A stretch of 64,000 nt of DNA from Maritalea mobilis (GTDB lineage Bacteria > Pseudomonadota > Alphaproteobacteria > Rhizobiales > Devosiaceae). A program made the translations under genes and the position numbers. Positions within the stretch are counted from its first letter, which is position 1, and every line of letters starts with the position of its first letter. Location: NCBI RefSeq assembly GCF_004363175.1, contig NZ_SNYR01000001.1:1240001-1304000 (forward strand), in the 5' to 3' direction. The notes under the pieces were generated by a model. The model did not search any database, was not told the DNA's origin, and was given only the letters and a program-made list of their open reading frames with translations. This document shows, one piece after another, positions 18,047 to 26,746 of the stretch.

Positions 18047-18820
18047 ATGAAAACTGTAGATAAAGCCATGGGCCTTTTGAGCCATTTTACGCCCACACAG
18101 CCAGAAATTGGCTTGTCGGAATTGGCGCGCCTTGCCGATTTGGACAAGGCGACCACGCGGCGTATTCTCAAATCCCTGATCAAGCATCACTTCATTGAGC
18201 AAAACCAAATCACCAAGGCCTACAGGCTAGGCAGCGGCTTCCTACATTTGGCGCGGGTGCGCGAAGCCACCACGCCGATCACCGCTATTGCCACCCAAAC
18301 AGTAGATTGGCTGTGCGAAATCACCCATGAAACAGCACACGCAAGCGTGGCCGGGCCGAGCGCACTGATCACCATCGCACATAAGGAGCCGCACCGCGGC
18401 ACCGTGGTGATGATTGACCCGACCGAGCCGTTGCCCTTCCACGCAACGGCGTCCGGCATTGCCTTTTTGGCCTTTAATGAACCTGATCTGATGGAAGCTG
18501 CACTGCGCCAGCAATTGGGCAAATACACCAAATTCACCGAAACCGACCCAGACGCGATTCGCCAGCGGGTACTTAAAGCCAAAGAAGATGGGTTTTACCT
18601 CAACGAGCATGGCTTTGAATCAGACGTTGCTGGCCTTGCCATGCCCTATTTTAATGCCGATGGCTCCGCCGCAGGCGCCATTGCTGTGGCCATGCCCATC
18701 ACCCGCAAAAGCGATGAGTTGGTGACCAAGGTCAAACGCAACGTGGCCGCCGCCTCCGCCCGCATCACCACTGCGATTGGCGGCGTGCTGCATCCCAATG
18801 TTCAAAAACTCATTCGATAG
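18047..18820 (+). CDS. IclR-family transcriptional regulator
   Basis: The 257-residue protein has an N-terminal winged helix (GLSELARLADLDKATTRRIL, residues ~22-45 region) and a C-terminal IclR effector domain (GLAMPYFNADGSAAGAIAVA). The frame also opens at a GTG at 18023, but ATG at 18047 gives the usual IclR opening (KTVDKAMGLLSHF). It is divergent from tctC across a ~135-bp gap and cotranscribed with the HAD and aminotransferase genes, so it probably controls both operons in response to the imported carboxylate or a product. Confidence 0.9.
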   Translation: MKTVDKAMGLLSHFTPTQPEIGLSELARLADLDKATTRRILKSLIKHHFIEQNQITKAYRLGSGFLHLARVREATTPITAIATQTVDWLCEITHETAHASVAGPSALITIAHKEPHRGTVVMIDPTEPLPFHATASGIAFLAFNEPDLMEAALRQQLGKYTKFTETDPDAIRQRVLKAKEDGFYLNEHGFESDVAGLAMPYFNADGSAAGAIAVAMPITRKSDELVTKVKRNVAAASARITTAIGGVLHPNVQKLIR

Positions 18821-18826
18821 GTGACT

Positions 18827-19492
18827 ATGACTGATCGTGCACTGGTTTTGGATTTTGGCGGCGTCATTTCCCGCACCATGTTTGAAACCCACCCCCTCAC
18901 CGAAAAAGCCCTCGGCCTCGCGCCGGGCACGCTCACTTGGCAAGGCCCGTTCGCGCCGGAAACGGATGAGTTGTGGCAACGCATGCAGCGCGACGAAATC
19001 ACCGAGCGTGATTATTGGACCATCCGCGCCAAAGAAACCGGCCAATTGGTGGGCAAAGACTGGTCGAAAATGTCAGACTTTGTTGTCGCCGCCCGCGCTG
19101 CGCACCCGATGGAAATCATCCGCCCGGAATTTTTGCACACAATTGAAACCGCCAAAGCAAATGGCGTGCGCCTGGCCATCCTCAGCAATGAGCTGGACTT
19201 GTTTTACGGCGCTGATTTTAAAGACAAACTGTCCTTCATGGCAGATTTCGAATGCATCGTGGATGCCACCTATACGGGCATTTTGAAGCCCGATCCGCGC
19301 GCATATCAACTCATCTTCGATCAAATGAACATTGCCCCCGCCCATTGCGTGTTTGTGGACGATCAGCGCCGCAACATTGAAGGCGCGCGCAAGGCGGGCA
19401 TGAACATTGTTCATTTCGACGTGCAACACCCCAATAAAAGTTACGCCGAAGCGCTTACAAAGCTTGGCATATCAGCCGTTCAGGAGGCCTAG
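18827..19492 (+). CDS. HAD-superfamily hydrolase (haloacid dehalogenase-like)
   Basis: A 221-residue phosphatase/dehalogenase-like enzyme. Motif I is LDFGGVI with nucleophile Asp9 (Gly at the second-Asp position, as in the YihX/epoxide-hydrolase-N subgroup); motif II Ser lies in LAILSNELDLF, motif III Lys in LKPDPRAYQ and motif IV in VFVDDQRRNIEGA. ATG at 18827 is preferred over the GTG at 18821 because AGGTG lies in the correct place. It starts 6 nt after the IclR stop and its own stop abuts the aminotransferase start, so the three genes form one operon. Substrate unknown. Confidence 0.88.
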   Translation: MTDRALVLDFGGVISRTMFETHPLTEKALGLAPGTLTWQGPFAPETDELWQRMQRDEITERDYWTIRAKETGQLVGKDWSKMSDFVVAARAAHPMEIIRPEFLHTIETAKANGVRLAILSNELDLFYGADFKDKLSFMADFECIVDATYTGILKPDPRAYQLIFDQMNIAPAHCVFVDDQRRNIEGARKAGMNIVHFDVQHPNKSYAEALTKLGISAVQEA

Positions 19493-20851
19493 ATGCTCGA
19501 TTCCAACTTTTTGAAAGAAAACAACGCCAAACATATGTGGCACCCTATGGCCCACCCGGCCGATATGCGCAACAATCCGCCGAAAATGATCCGCGGCGCC
19601 AAGGGTGTGGAAATCACCGACATTGATGGCCACACCACGCTGGATGCGGTGGGCGGCCTGTGGAACGCCAATTTGGGCTATTCGGTCGACAGCATCAAAC
19701 AGGCCATGACAGAGCAATTGGCCGAACTGCCTTATTATTCCGCCTTCCGCGGCACCACCAATGATAAGGCGGTGGAACTGTCCTTTGAGCTGAATGAATG
19801 GTTCAAACCAGAAGGCCTTACCCGCGCTTTTTACACCTCCGGCGGTTCTGATTCCGTTGAAACCTGCCTGCGCCTGGCACGGCAATATCATAAAGTGCGC
19901 GGCGAAGGCGAACGCACCAAATTTATCAGCCTCAAAAAAGGCTATCACGGCACCCATTTTGGCGGCGCGTCCGTGAATGGCAACGCCAATTTCCGCCGCA
20001 ATTATGAGCCGATGCTGGCGGGCTGCTTCCAAATCGCTGCCCCATGGACCTACCGAAATCCATTCGGCACCGACAATGCAGAAGAAATCGCCAATCGCTG
20101 CATCGCCATGCTGGAAGATGAAATCGCCTTCCAAGGCGCAGATACCATCGCCGCCATGATCATGGAGCCGGTGCTCGGCGCTGGCGGGGTGATCGTGCCG
20201 CACAAAAGCTTTATGCCCATGGTGCGCGACGTGTGCGACAAGCACGGCATTTTACTGATCGCCGATGAAGTGATCACCGCCTTTGGCCGCACAGGCGATG
20301 TGCACGGCTCGCGCCTCTGGGGCGTGGCACCAGATATGATGTGCACCGCCAAAGCCATCACCAATTCATACTTCCCGTTCGGCGCGGCCATGATGGGCGA
20401 AAAAGTGGTCGAAGCCTTCGAAAGCAATAAAGACGCTGTGGGCAATATCGGCCATGGTTACACCTATTCGGCCCACCCGGTCGGCTGCGCGGCGGCCCTC
20501 GCCACCTTGGCCGAAATCAAAAAAGCCAAAGTGTGGGAAAACGCAGAAGCGCGGGGCATAGAGCTGCAAAACGGCCTCGAGCAACTGAAAGAAAAACACC
20601 AGATCGTCGGCGACACCCGCGGCATCGGCCTCATGGCCGCCATCGAACTGGTTGACGACCGCCCCACCAAAACCCCCGCCTCAAAACCAGCCATAGCCGC
20701 CGCCTTCGACGCGGCTTACGAGGCAGGCGTAACCATCCGCGTCTCCGGCAACAATATCATCCTGTCACCGCCACTGGTGATCACGGCAGATGATGTAACC
20801 CGGATGATTGGGGCGTTGGATAAGGGGCTGGCCGCTGCGGCGAGTGTATAG
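19493..20851 (+). CDS. Class III PLP-dependent aminotransferase (omega-amino acid:pyruvate type)
   Basis: The 452-residue enzyme transfers an amino group between a primary amine or omega-amino acid and a keto acid. PLP-lysine is Lys287 (CTAKAITNSYFPFGA), the PLP-stacking region is TSGGSDSVETCLR, and the conserved Asp is in LIADEVITAFGRTG. The N-terminal HMWHPMAHPADM resembles taurine/beta-alanine:pyruvate aminotransferases. An AGGAGG site lies 5 nt upstream. With the TctABC importer and aldehyde dehydrogenase opposite, it suggests a route amine to aldehyde to acid. Confidence 0.9.
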   Translation: MLDSNFLKENNAKHMWHPMAHPADMRNNPPKMIRGAKGVEITDIDGHTTLDAVGGLWNANLGYSVDSIKQAMTEQLAELPYYSAFRGTTNDKAVELSFELNEWFKPEGLTRAFYTSGGSDSVETCLRLARQYHKVRGEGERTKFISLKKGYHGTHFGGASVNGNANFRRNYEPMLAGCFQIAAPWTYRNPFGTDNAEEIANRCIAMLEDEIAFQGADTIAAMIMEPVLGAGGVIVPHKSFMPMVRDVCDKHGILLIADEVITAFGRTGDVHGSRLWGVAPDMMCTAKAITNSYFPFGAAMMGEKVVEAFESNKDAVGNIGHGYTYSAHPVGCAAALATLAEIKKAKVWENAEARGIELQNGLEQLKEKHQIVGDTRGIGLMAAIELVDDRPTKTPASKPAIAAAFDAAYEAGVTIRVSGNNIILSPPLVITADDVTRMIGALDKGLAAAASV

Positions 20852-21038
20852 GGGTGTTGTTTATGCATTTGGGAGATTGGCGCTGCCACTAATTTCAGAA
20901 TAGAACTCAATGGAAGTACGGAACGTTCAGCATTCGAATTACAACAACGCCTTTACTATTATTTGTTTTTTTGTGATACCGTGCCATAGGGGTAATCTCT
21001 TTCAGAGAACAGCAAATTTTCACAAGGAAGTATTTCTA

Positions 21039-22183
21039 ATGGACTGGGATAATATCGCACCAGTGCGGCAATCCACAAAAGTCGACGTAAATCTATTGGA
21101 TTTCGACTGTGACAATCCACGCTTTACGCCTGACAAACAGCCTAATGGAAAAAGCGATGAAGCAATTATCTCAAAGCTTGCAAGCAGCGCAGATTTAGCG
21201 GAACTAGTGCAGTCGATTTCAACTAGCGGCTACATAAACATTGAGCCCCTGATCGTCGTTCTAAGGGACGAGAAATTAGTTGTACTAGAGGGGAACAGAC
21301 GTCTCGCCGCGCTGAAAAGCCTATTAAACCCTGATCTCGCATCAAAAGCCAAATTGTCGGTCCCTAATTTCAGTAATGAAATTAGATCAACTCTGCTTAA
21401 TATTTTGGTTTATAGAGTTGAGAGAGAAGAAGATGCACGCGAGTTAATTGGGTTTAAGCACATCAACGGCCCCAGGCTTGGGATGCTTATGCAAAAGCAA
21501 CATTTGCCGCACGCTGGCTCGATTCACAACGAGGCTTGACAAACCCGCTTTCACTTCAAGACATCGCAAATCGCATGGGAGACAAACACGCAACTATACT
21601 TCGTATGGTTACTGCATACTATGTTCTACAGCAAGCAGAAACAAATGAAGTTTACAGCGTAGATGACCGTTTCAAAAGATCTTTCAGTTTTTCGCATTTA
21701 TATACTGGCATCTCTTACTCTGAAGTAACCGACTTTCTCGAGATGCGCAGGCCTTCACGTGATCGCGACCCTGAACGAGAACCTGTTCACAAGAATAATT
21801 TTGAAAAACTCCGAAAATTACTTGTGTGGTTGTATGGGTCAAAAAGCGAAGATGTGTCGCCGGTTGTCAAAAGCCAAAATCCAGACTTAGGTAAGTTGAA
21901 AGAGGTACTCAGCGATAAGCAAGCCACCAAACAATTGGAAGCAAGTGGCGATCTTAATGCAGCGACAATTACCGCGACACCAATTGACGTTAGATTCTCC
22001 AGACACTTGTTTGTTGCAACCGAGGAATTACAAAAAGCGCTCCAGTCATTAGACGGTTTCGATCCAGAGACTCAGTCTGAACTTCAGTCCGTCGCAGAAT
22101 CAGCCGTTAAAAGAGCTAACTTGATTCTAAATACTATCAATTCAGTAATTGATTCACTTGAAAAAAGCAGCACCGAGAAATGA
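21039..22183 (+). pseudogene. ParB/Srx-domain protein split by a single-base frameshift
   Basis: Two overlapping frames join into one ~381-residue protein. The first (from ATG 21039, AAGGAAG 9 nt upstream) has a ParB N-terminal/Srx-like domain with the family box LEGNRRLAALK (~83-93) and then ELIGFKHINGP before stopping at 21539. The second frame continues exactly where homologues would (AWDAYAKATFAARWLDSQ), then a helix-turn-helix-like NPLSLQDIANRMGDKHATIL. The frames join at the C-run 21470-21473: one extra C would read G-P-Q-A-W-D. It is either a real inactivating deletion, a sequencing error, or a -1 slip of tRNA-Pro on CCCC. It overlaps the next gene by 4 nt and lies in the AT-rich island. 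Confidence 0.75.
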
Positions 22184-23169
22184 ACGTTGAACCGACTGCG
22201 ACTCCAAGTTTAAGTGATGACGAAGTTACGCTGACAGATTGGCTTGAGCTAAATGCTTTCTTCAATGAATTTCACGTGGCACGATTGGACACAATTGACG
22301 CAATTTTGGGTGAGCAAGCTGAAGAACATAATGACGATTTTGGCGAATCTGATCGGGATAAGGAACGCATCCGCGAAAGCATTGAAAACGAGATAGATGA
22401 ACGTATTAAGGGATGCGAAGGTGCGTATCCATTTGAGTTAAGCAATGATGGCGAGGAACTTACGCTCAAAGAAAACTGGCGTGAAGATACTTACGGTTTC
22501 TACATAGCTTGTCTTTTGACGACACATTTATCGAAAAAAAGTCTGCTCGATTACGACGTGCAAAGTCAATTAATACAAATACTCCGAAATAGAATATTTC
22601 AAGTGATCTCAGTATTTGCTATGGCAGGATGGAACAATGGTTCAGCAGCCAGCATAGGTTGGCCAAGAAAAAATGGTAATACGATTCTCGAAACGCTCAA
22701 TCGCGCCGCACATAGAGGCGCTGGAATTGATCCGCGTAAGGCGCCTGGAAAATATACAGCCCCTTTAGAGAAAGACGGGGGCATTGATGTTATTTCTTGG
22801 AGTGTAGAGGATCGCCCTCCTCCCACTAGGTTTAGCTATGGTCAAGTTGCAAGTGGAAGAAACTGGAGAGGCAAACCTGTCAGCGTGCATGTAAGGACAT
22901 TTGAACAGAATTATATCGATATGAGACATTGTGGCGATGTAACTTCTGCAACGCTTATCCCCTTTCGAATTATTGATGTTAAAACTTGGATGAGCGAACA
23001 TACATCACACGGGACCATACTTGATCGCACCCGCATACCTAAATATGCAACTAAGGCGATACAGATTCTTCAAAACGGCATTGAGTTTGACGAAGCAAAT
23101 GGCCTTCCAGAGATAGCTGATTGGATTCAAGCGATGCGAGCGGATGGGTTAAACCCGGGAGGCAGGTAG
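22180..23169 (+). CDS. Unknown protein, possible PD-(D/E)XK-like nuclease of a restriction/defence island
   Basis: A 329-residue protein I do not recognise by name. The N-terminal ~90 residues are acidic and helical. The centre has GGIDVISW (Asp203) followed 18 residues later by YGQVASGRNWRGK (Gln222), a spacing and pattern like the G-x-D...(E/Q)-x-K core of restriction-endonuclease-like folds, with hydrophobic strands on both sides. Related sequences of this style (D-V-x-A-W ... QCA-x-G-x-N-W) occur in defence islands; this is recollection, not a search. It overlaps the ParB-like gene by 4 nt (one transcript) and the tail of the convergent methyltransferase by 21 nt. Confidence 0.55.
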   Translation: MNVEPTATPSLSDDEVTLTDWLELNAFFNEFHVARLDTIDAILGEQAEEHNDDFGESDRDKERIRESIENEIDERIKGCEGAYPFELSNDGEELTLKENWREDTYGFYIACLLTTHLSKKSLLDYDVQSQLIQILRNRIFQVISVFAMAGWNNGSAASIGWPRKNGNTILETLNRAAHRGAGIDPRKAPGKYTAPLEKDGGIDVISWSVEDRPPPTRFSYGQVASGRNWRGKPVSVHVRTFEQNYIDMRHCGDVTSATLIPFRIIDVKTWMSEHTSHGTILDRTRIPKYATKAIQILQNGIEFDEANGLPEIADWIQAMRADGLNPGGR

Positions 23170-24042
23170 AACTAATATTTCGCTCTCTTTTCTTTTAGCT
23201 TGCAAACTGTAATTTACAACGATCTCTGACAAATCCTCACTCGCATATAATGCTCTGATAAGTGGGTGGTTATCATAAGTAAGAACCCAATTAGGCAACG
23301 TTCTATTGATTAGAAGATCAGATAAAGCAATATGCTTAGCTTCATTCATGCCATTGAGGTAAAGCCTACCGCCTACTTTGACATACGGTGGATCAATAAA
23401 AAACAGAGTACTTTCTAAATCGCATTTTTTTGAAAATGAGTTCAATAAGCTTAATGCATCATTATTACTTATCTCAATGCGCCCCCGTTGAGATGAAAGC
23501 CACTTAATTTTATTACATAAGCCTGCTTTATTAAAACGTGCATCAAGTTTCCACTTGCCATTTTGCGCATAGCCCCCAATTGGGCCTGCTCTTTCAATAA
23601 TCCCTGAACGAGTAGTCCGATTCATATAAAATGACGCGAATCCTAATTCGAAACTATAGCCAGTTTCATCTAAATTATTGACCGTTTCCCTTTTTAAATG
23701 CCACTCTTCTAGATCCAAACGCGCGCTCTGGATGGCATCTAAAAAACGGTCACTCTCAGTAATCATCGCCTTCCAAGCTGAGTATATACGTATATCCGCA
23801 TCATTTAGGTGAAGCTGATCAACCGCGCCAGTCTTTAACAAATTTATTGCTGCTCCTGCCCCACCACAAAATGGCTCAACAAATAGTTTTTCACCATTCG
23901 AATTCATCGCTTCTAAATGGCGCTTCAGATAATTCGTCATGAATCCTTTACCGCCGGGATACCTAAAAGGTGACGCAGCTGTCTGCGTGCTCCAAGCGTC
24001 ACCTTTGGTTATATCTACAACGGGCAATTCAGGCAAAGTCAC
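23149..24042 (-). CDS. DNA adenine-N6 methyltransferase, D12 (Dam/DpnM) class
   Basis: The 297-residue enzyme has the alpha-class order of motifs: FRYPGGKG (26-33, motif X), FVEPFCGGAGAA (from 54, SAM-binding motif I) and catalytic DPPY (217-220, motif IV). The region between ~85 and 170 would be the target recognition domain and is not Dam-like, so a non-GATC target is likely. The gene is AT-rich, starts with ATG at 24042 and points against the nuclease-like gene with 21 nt of tail overlap. This arrangement fits a restriction-modification or defence module; a solitary phage-derived methylase is the alternative. Confidence 0.88.
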   Translation of the reverse strand: MTLPELPVVDITKGDAWSTQTAASPFRYPGGKGFMTNYLKRHLEAMNSNGEKLFVEPFCGGAGAAINLLKTGAVDQLHLNDADIRIYSAWKAMITESDRFLDAIQSARLDLEEWHLKRETVNNLDETGYSFELGFASFYMNRTTRSGIIERAGPIGGYAQNGKWKLDARFNKAGLCNKIKWLSSQRGRIEISNNDALSLLNSFSKKCDLESTLFFIDPPYVKVGGRLYLNGMNEAKHIALSDLLINRTLPNWVLTYDNHPLIRALYASEDLSEIVVNYSLQAKRKESEILVLPASRV

Positions 24043-24214
24043 GTCCTTTTTGGCTCAGCCTTACACACTTTTTTTAAAAAATGCTATTCAATACTCAGCC
24101 AAACTCAAGATTTCAAAACAAAAATGCTGAGTTTCACCGCGATGTGAAACTAGGTTTTTGTCCAGTTTTGATCTCTGCAAAATATATCCCACTAAATCTA
24201 ACACATCACCACAA

Positions 24215-24436
24215 TCACCGCCAATAATCATTAGCCGCAGCAACGGTCTGAAAGTTCGTTGCAACCACTTGTGAGGCCAGCGTCAAACTGTCAGCACTGT
24301 TCGCATAATCGTCGCGCAGTTTAGTGCGGGTGGCGTCGTCTGGCTGGGTTTTCTTCACCGCCATCCGCGACAGTTTAATCGCCAGCTCAAAACCTTCTTC
24401 TGCAGTTTCTGTTTTCAAATTCGGCAACCAGCTCAT
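24215..24436 (-). CDS. Small unknown protein divergent from the MarR/OhrR-like gene
   Basis: A 73-residue helical protein, MSWLPNLKTETAEEG..., ending NDYWR, with no signal peptide or TM segment. It is believed real because of a strong site GGAGAAGGAAG just before the ATG, a typical codon pattern, and a position directly across a 14-bp perfect palindrome from the MarR-type regulator. It is probably the regulated target. Function unknown. Confidence 0.6.
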   Translation of the reverse strand: MSWLPNLKTETAEEGFELAIKLSRMAVKKTQPDDATRTKLRDDYANSADSLTLASQVVATNFQTVAAANDYWR

Positions 24437-24452
24437 CTTCCTTCTCCATTTG

Positions 24453-24466
24453 TATCGTGCACGATA
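24453..24466. promoter_or_regulatory. Perfect palindrome, probable MarR/OhrR-type operator
   Basis: TATCGTGCACGATA is a perfect 14-bp palindrome in the divergent promoter region, 16 bp upstream of the small gene's start. A partial copy lies at 24512-24523. Confidence 0.6.
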
Positions 24467-24511
24467 TAATTTGACAGTGTTGATGAAATGTCATGCCCAT
24501 GTCAATAATAA

Positions 24512-24523
24512 TATCGTGTGCGA
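24512..24523. promoter_or_regulatory. Second, imperfect copy of the operator motif
   Basis: TATCGTGTGCGA matches the first nine or more positions of the palindrome at 24453 and sits 20 bp before the regulator's start. This is consistent with autorepression. Confidence 0.4.
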
Positions 24524-24543
24524 CCAAATTTAAGGACATCAGG

Positions 24544-24993
24544 ATGACAATGGAGCAATTGCCCACCCGCGCTGAGGATATGTTCTGTTATGGGGTGTAC
24601 ACCGCGTCCCACGTCATCAACCAAAGCTACGCGCCGCATCTGGCGCGGCTTGGGCTCACCTATCCGCAATATATAACCCTCACCCTGCTGTGGGAGCGCG
24701 ATGGGCAAAAGGTCACCGAACTGGCCAAAATTTTGCGGATGAACACAAACACCCTCACCCCGCTGCTCAAGCGGCTGGAGGCGCTGGGGCACATCAAGCG
24801 CACCCAAGGCGATAAGGATAAACGCCAAATCATTGTGCGCCTCACCCCTGCCGGGCGCGCACTGCAAGATAAAGCGCCAGACATCACCGCCTGCATGGTC
24901 AACAACACATCGTTAGACCATGCGGAACTCAATGAGCTGCAACGCCTTTTGAAAAAATTGACCAACGGGCTGGAAACAGCCCGTCAGAAGTAA
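24544..24993 (+). CDS. MarR-family regulator, OhrR-like
   Basis: The 149-residue winged-helix regulator matches OhrR through EDMFCYGVYTASHVINQSY, LGLTYPQYITLTLLWE and NTNTLTPLLKRLEALGHI. The peroxide-sensing cysteine of OhrR (in its L-C-F-A-x-Y-S box) corresponds to Cys15 here. ATG at 24544 (MTMEQLPT) is preferred over an upstream frame start at 24493. No ohr gene is adjacent; the divergent 73-residue gene is the only visible candidate target. A role in organic-peroxide or other redox/phenolic sensing is therefore inferred. Confidence 0.85.
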   Translation: MTMEQLPTRAEDMFCYGVYTASHVINQSYAPHLARLGLTYPQYITLTLLWERDGQKVTELAKILRMNTNTLTPLLKRLEALGHIKRTQGDKDKRQIIVRLTPAGRALQDKAPDITACMVNNTSLDHAELNELQRLLKKLTNGLETARQK

Positions 24994-25000
24994 TCTGGAT

Positions 25001-26746
25001 TTAAGCCGATTTGGTGATCCACGCCGCGGCACTGTCATGCATCGGCATTTCAGCTTCGCCCTGCACCGCCCGGCTTTGCATCATGTCATCAAGCCGGAAA
25101 ATTTCGACAATTTTATCCAACCCAATCGCCTGATTTTCCGTTTGCTCAATGGCCGCATTGGTTTGCTCAACCAGTGCCGCATTATGCTGGGTCATCTCAT
25201 CCATTTGCCGCACGGCCAAATCCACCTCCTCAATGGAAGAGGCTTGCGATTTGCTCTCCGCCGCAATCTCATCCATCAGCACAGAATTTTCGCGTACCGC
25301 ATCCAGCATCGCCGTCAATTGCTTGGCCGCATCAAACACCAATTGCGAGCCGCTGCCCACTTCACTGGCCGATTGCTCAATCAATTGCTTCACCTCGCTC
25401 GAGGCTTCTGCCGCAGATTGGGCCAAGCGGCGCACTTCCACCGCCACCACGGCAAAGCCTTTGCCCGCCTCCCCGGCCCGCGCCGCCTCAACCGAAGCAT
25501 TCAACGCCAGCAAATTGGTTTGAAACGCAATATCGTCAATCATGCCAATAATGTTGGAAATTTTCTGGCTAGACGCAGTGATCCGCTCCATAGCCTGGTT
25601 GGCCTTGGTCATCACCTCGCCGCCCTCTTCCGCGCTTTGGCTCACCGCCCGCGATTTCGCGCTGGCATCGCCCGCCTTTTTCGCGTTCGCCATCACCGTG
25701 TTGGCCAATTGCTCCATCGCCGCCGACGTTTCTTCAATTGTTGCCGCTTGCTTGGTGGTCCGCTCGCTCAAATCATTCGCCCCAGACAAAATTTCACCAG
25801 TGGCATTTTTCAACCCGCGCGATGTGCTGCGCAATTTGTGGATCACCGCCGAGAACCGATCCAACGAGTCATTATAAGCCTCGCGCAGCGCCTCATAATC
25901 ACCAGTGAATTTAGTGGTGATCTTGCCCGTCAAATCTCCATTGGCCAGCGCCGCCAAACTATCGCGCAACTGCACAATAATGCCTTCGGAGACCTTGCGC
26001 TCGGTAATGTCAGTGGCAATTTTCACCACTTTGATCACCCGGCCATTCATATCAAAAATTGGGTTATAGGTGGCTTGAATCCAAACCTCCTTTTTGTTTT
26101 TGCCATAGCGGCAAAACTCAGCGGATTGAAAAGTGCCATCTTTCAGCAATTGCCAAAATTCTTGATATTCAGCACTCTGCGCAAAAGCCACATCCACAAA
26201 CATGCGGTGATGCTTTCCCAAAATCTCAGCTTCGCTATATCCCATCACACTGCAAAAATTCTCATTCGCCGCCAAAATCTCACCATTGGGCGTAAACTCA
26301 ATCACTGCCTGAGATTTTGAAATCGCCGCCAGCTTGCCCTTCGCCTCCGCATCCTTCAGCTTCCGCTCCGTCACATCCGTGGCAATCTTCACAATTTTAT
26401 ACGGCACCCCGTCCGATTTACACACCGGGTTATAGGACGCCTGAATCCAGATTTCCTTCCCGTTCTTGCCCAGTCGCTTATATTCAGCCGCATCAAACTC
26501 GCACCGCGCCAACCGCTCCCAAAACTCATGATATTCCGCACTCGCAGCATATTCGGGTTCAACAAACATGCGGTGGTGCTGCCCAACAATCTCGCTAAGC
26601 TCATACCCGACCGTATCGAGGAAGTTCTGGTTGGCTGTTAAAATGGTGCCATCTGGCGAAAACTCGATAATGGCTTGAGATTTTGAAAAGGCTGCAAGGG
26701 TTTGCTGTGCATCATTCACTTTTTTAGGGAATGGAAGTAGAGACAT
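25001..26746 (-). CDS. Soluble PAS-PAS methyl-accepting chemotaxis protein
   Basis: A 581-residue chemoreceptor without TM segments. Two near-identical PAS domains (~15-125 and ~140-250) each contain the pattern [18 protein letters not shown] / [18 protein letters not shown], then GHxxRMFV and a PAC-like ATDVTERK. The methyl-accepting signalling hairpin has tip [20 protein letters not shown] and ends with a receptor tail. PAS copies of this kind often bind haem or flavin to sense oxygen or redox state. ATG at 26746 (GGAG 6 nt upstream) is preferred over TTG at 26767. No other chemotaxis genes are in the window. Confidence 0.92.
   Translation of the reverse strand: MSLLPFPKKVNDAQQTLAAFSKSQAIIEFSPDGTILTANQNFLDTVGYELSEIVGQHHRMFVEPEYAASAEYHEFWERLARCEFDAAEYKRLGKNGKEIWIQASYNPVCKSDGVPYKIVKIATDVTERKLKDAEAKGKLAAISKSQAVIEFTPNGEILAANENFCSVMGYSEAEILGKHHRMFVDVAFAQSAEYQEFWQLLKDGTFQSAEFCRYGKNKKEVWIQATYNPIFDMNGRVIKVVKIATDITERKVSEGIIVQLRDSLAALANGDLTGKITTKFTGDYEALREAYNDSLDRFSAVIHKLRSTSRGLKNATGEILSGANDLSERTTKQAATIEETSAAMEQLANTVMANAKKAGDASAKSRAVSQSAEEGGEVMTKANQAMERITASSQKISNIIGMIDDIAFQTNLLALNASVEAARAGEAGKGFAVVAVEVRRLAQSAAEASSEVKQLIEQSASEVGSGSQLVFDAAKQLTAMLDAVRENSVLMDEIAAESKSQASSIEEVDLAVRQMDEMTQHNAALVEQTNAAIEQTENQAIGLDKIVEIFRLDDMMQSRAVQGEAEMPMHDSAAAWITKSA

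Noticed and set aside
19472-20245. 257-codon minus-strand open frame
   Set aside because: Antisense shadow of the class III aminotransferase, which has intact catalytic motifs.
25037-26320. 427-codon plus-strand open frame opposite the chemoreceptor
   Set aside because: It is the antisense shadow of the PAS-PAS MCP; the translation is His/Arg/Leu-rich with no domain, while the opposite strand is clearly coding.
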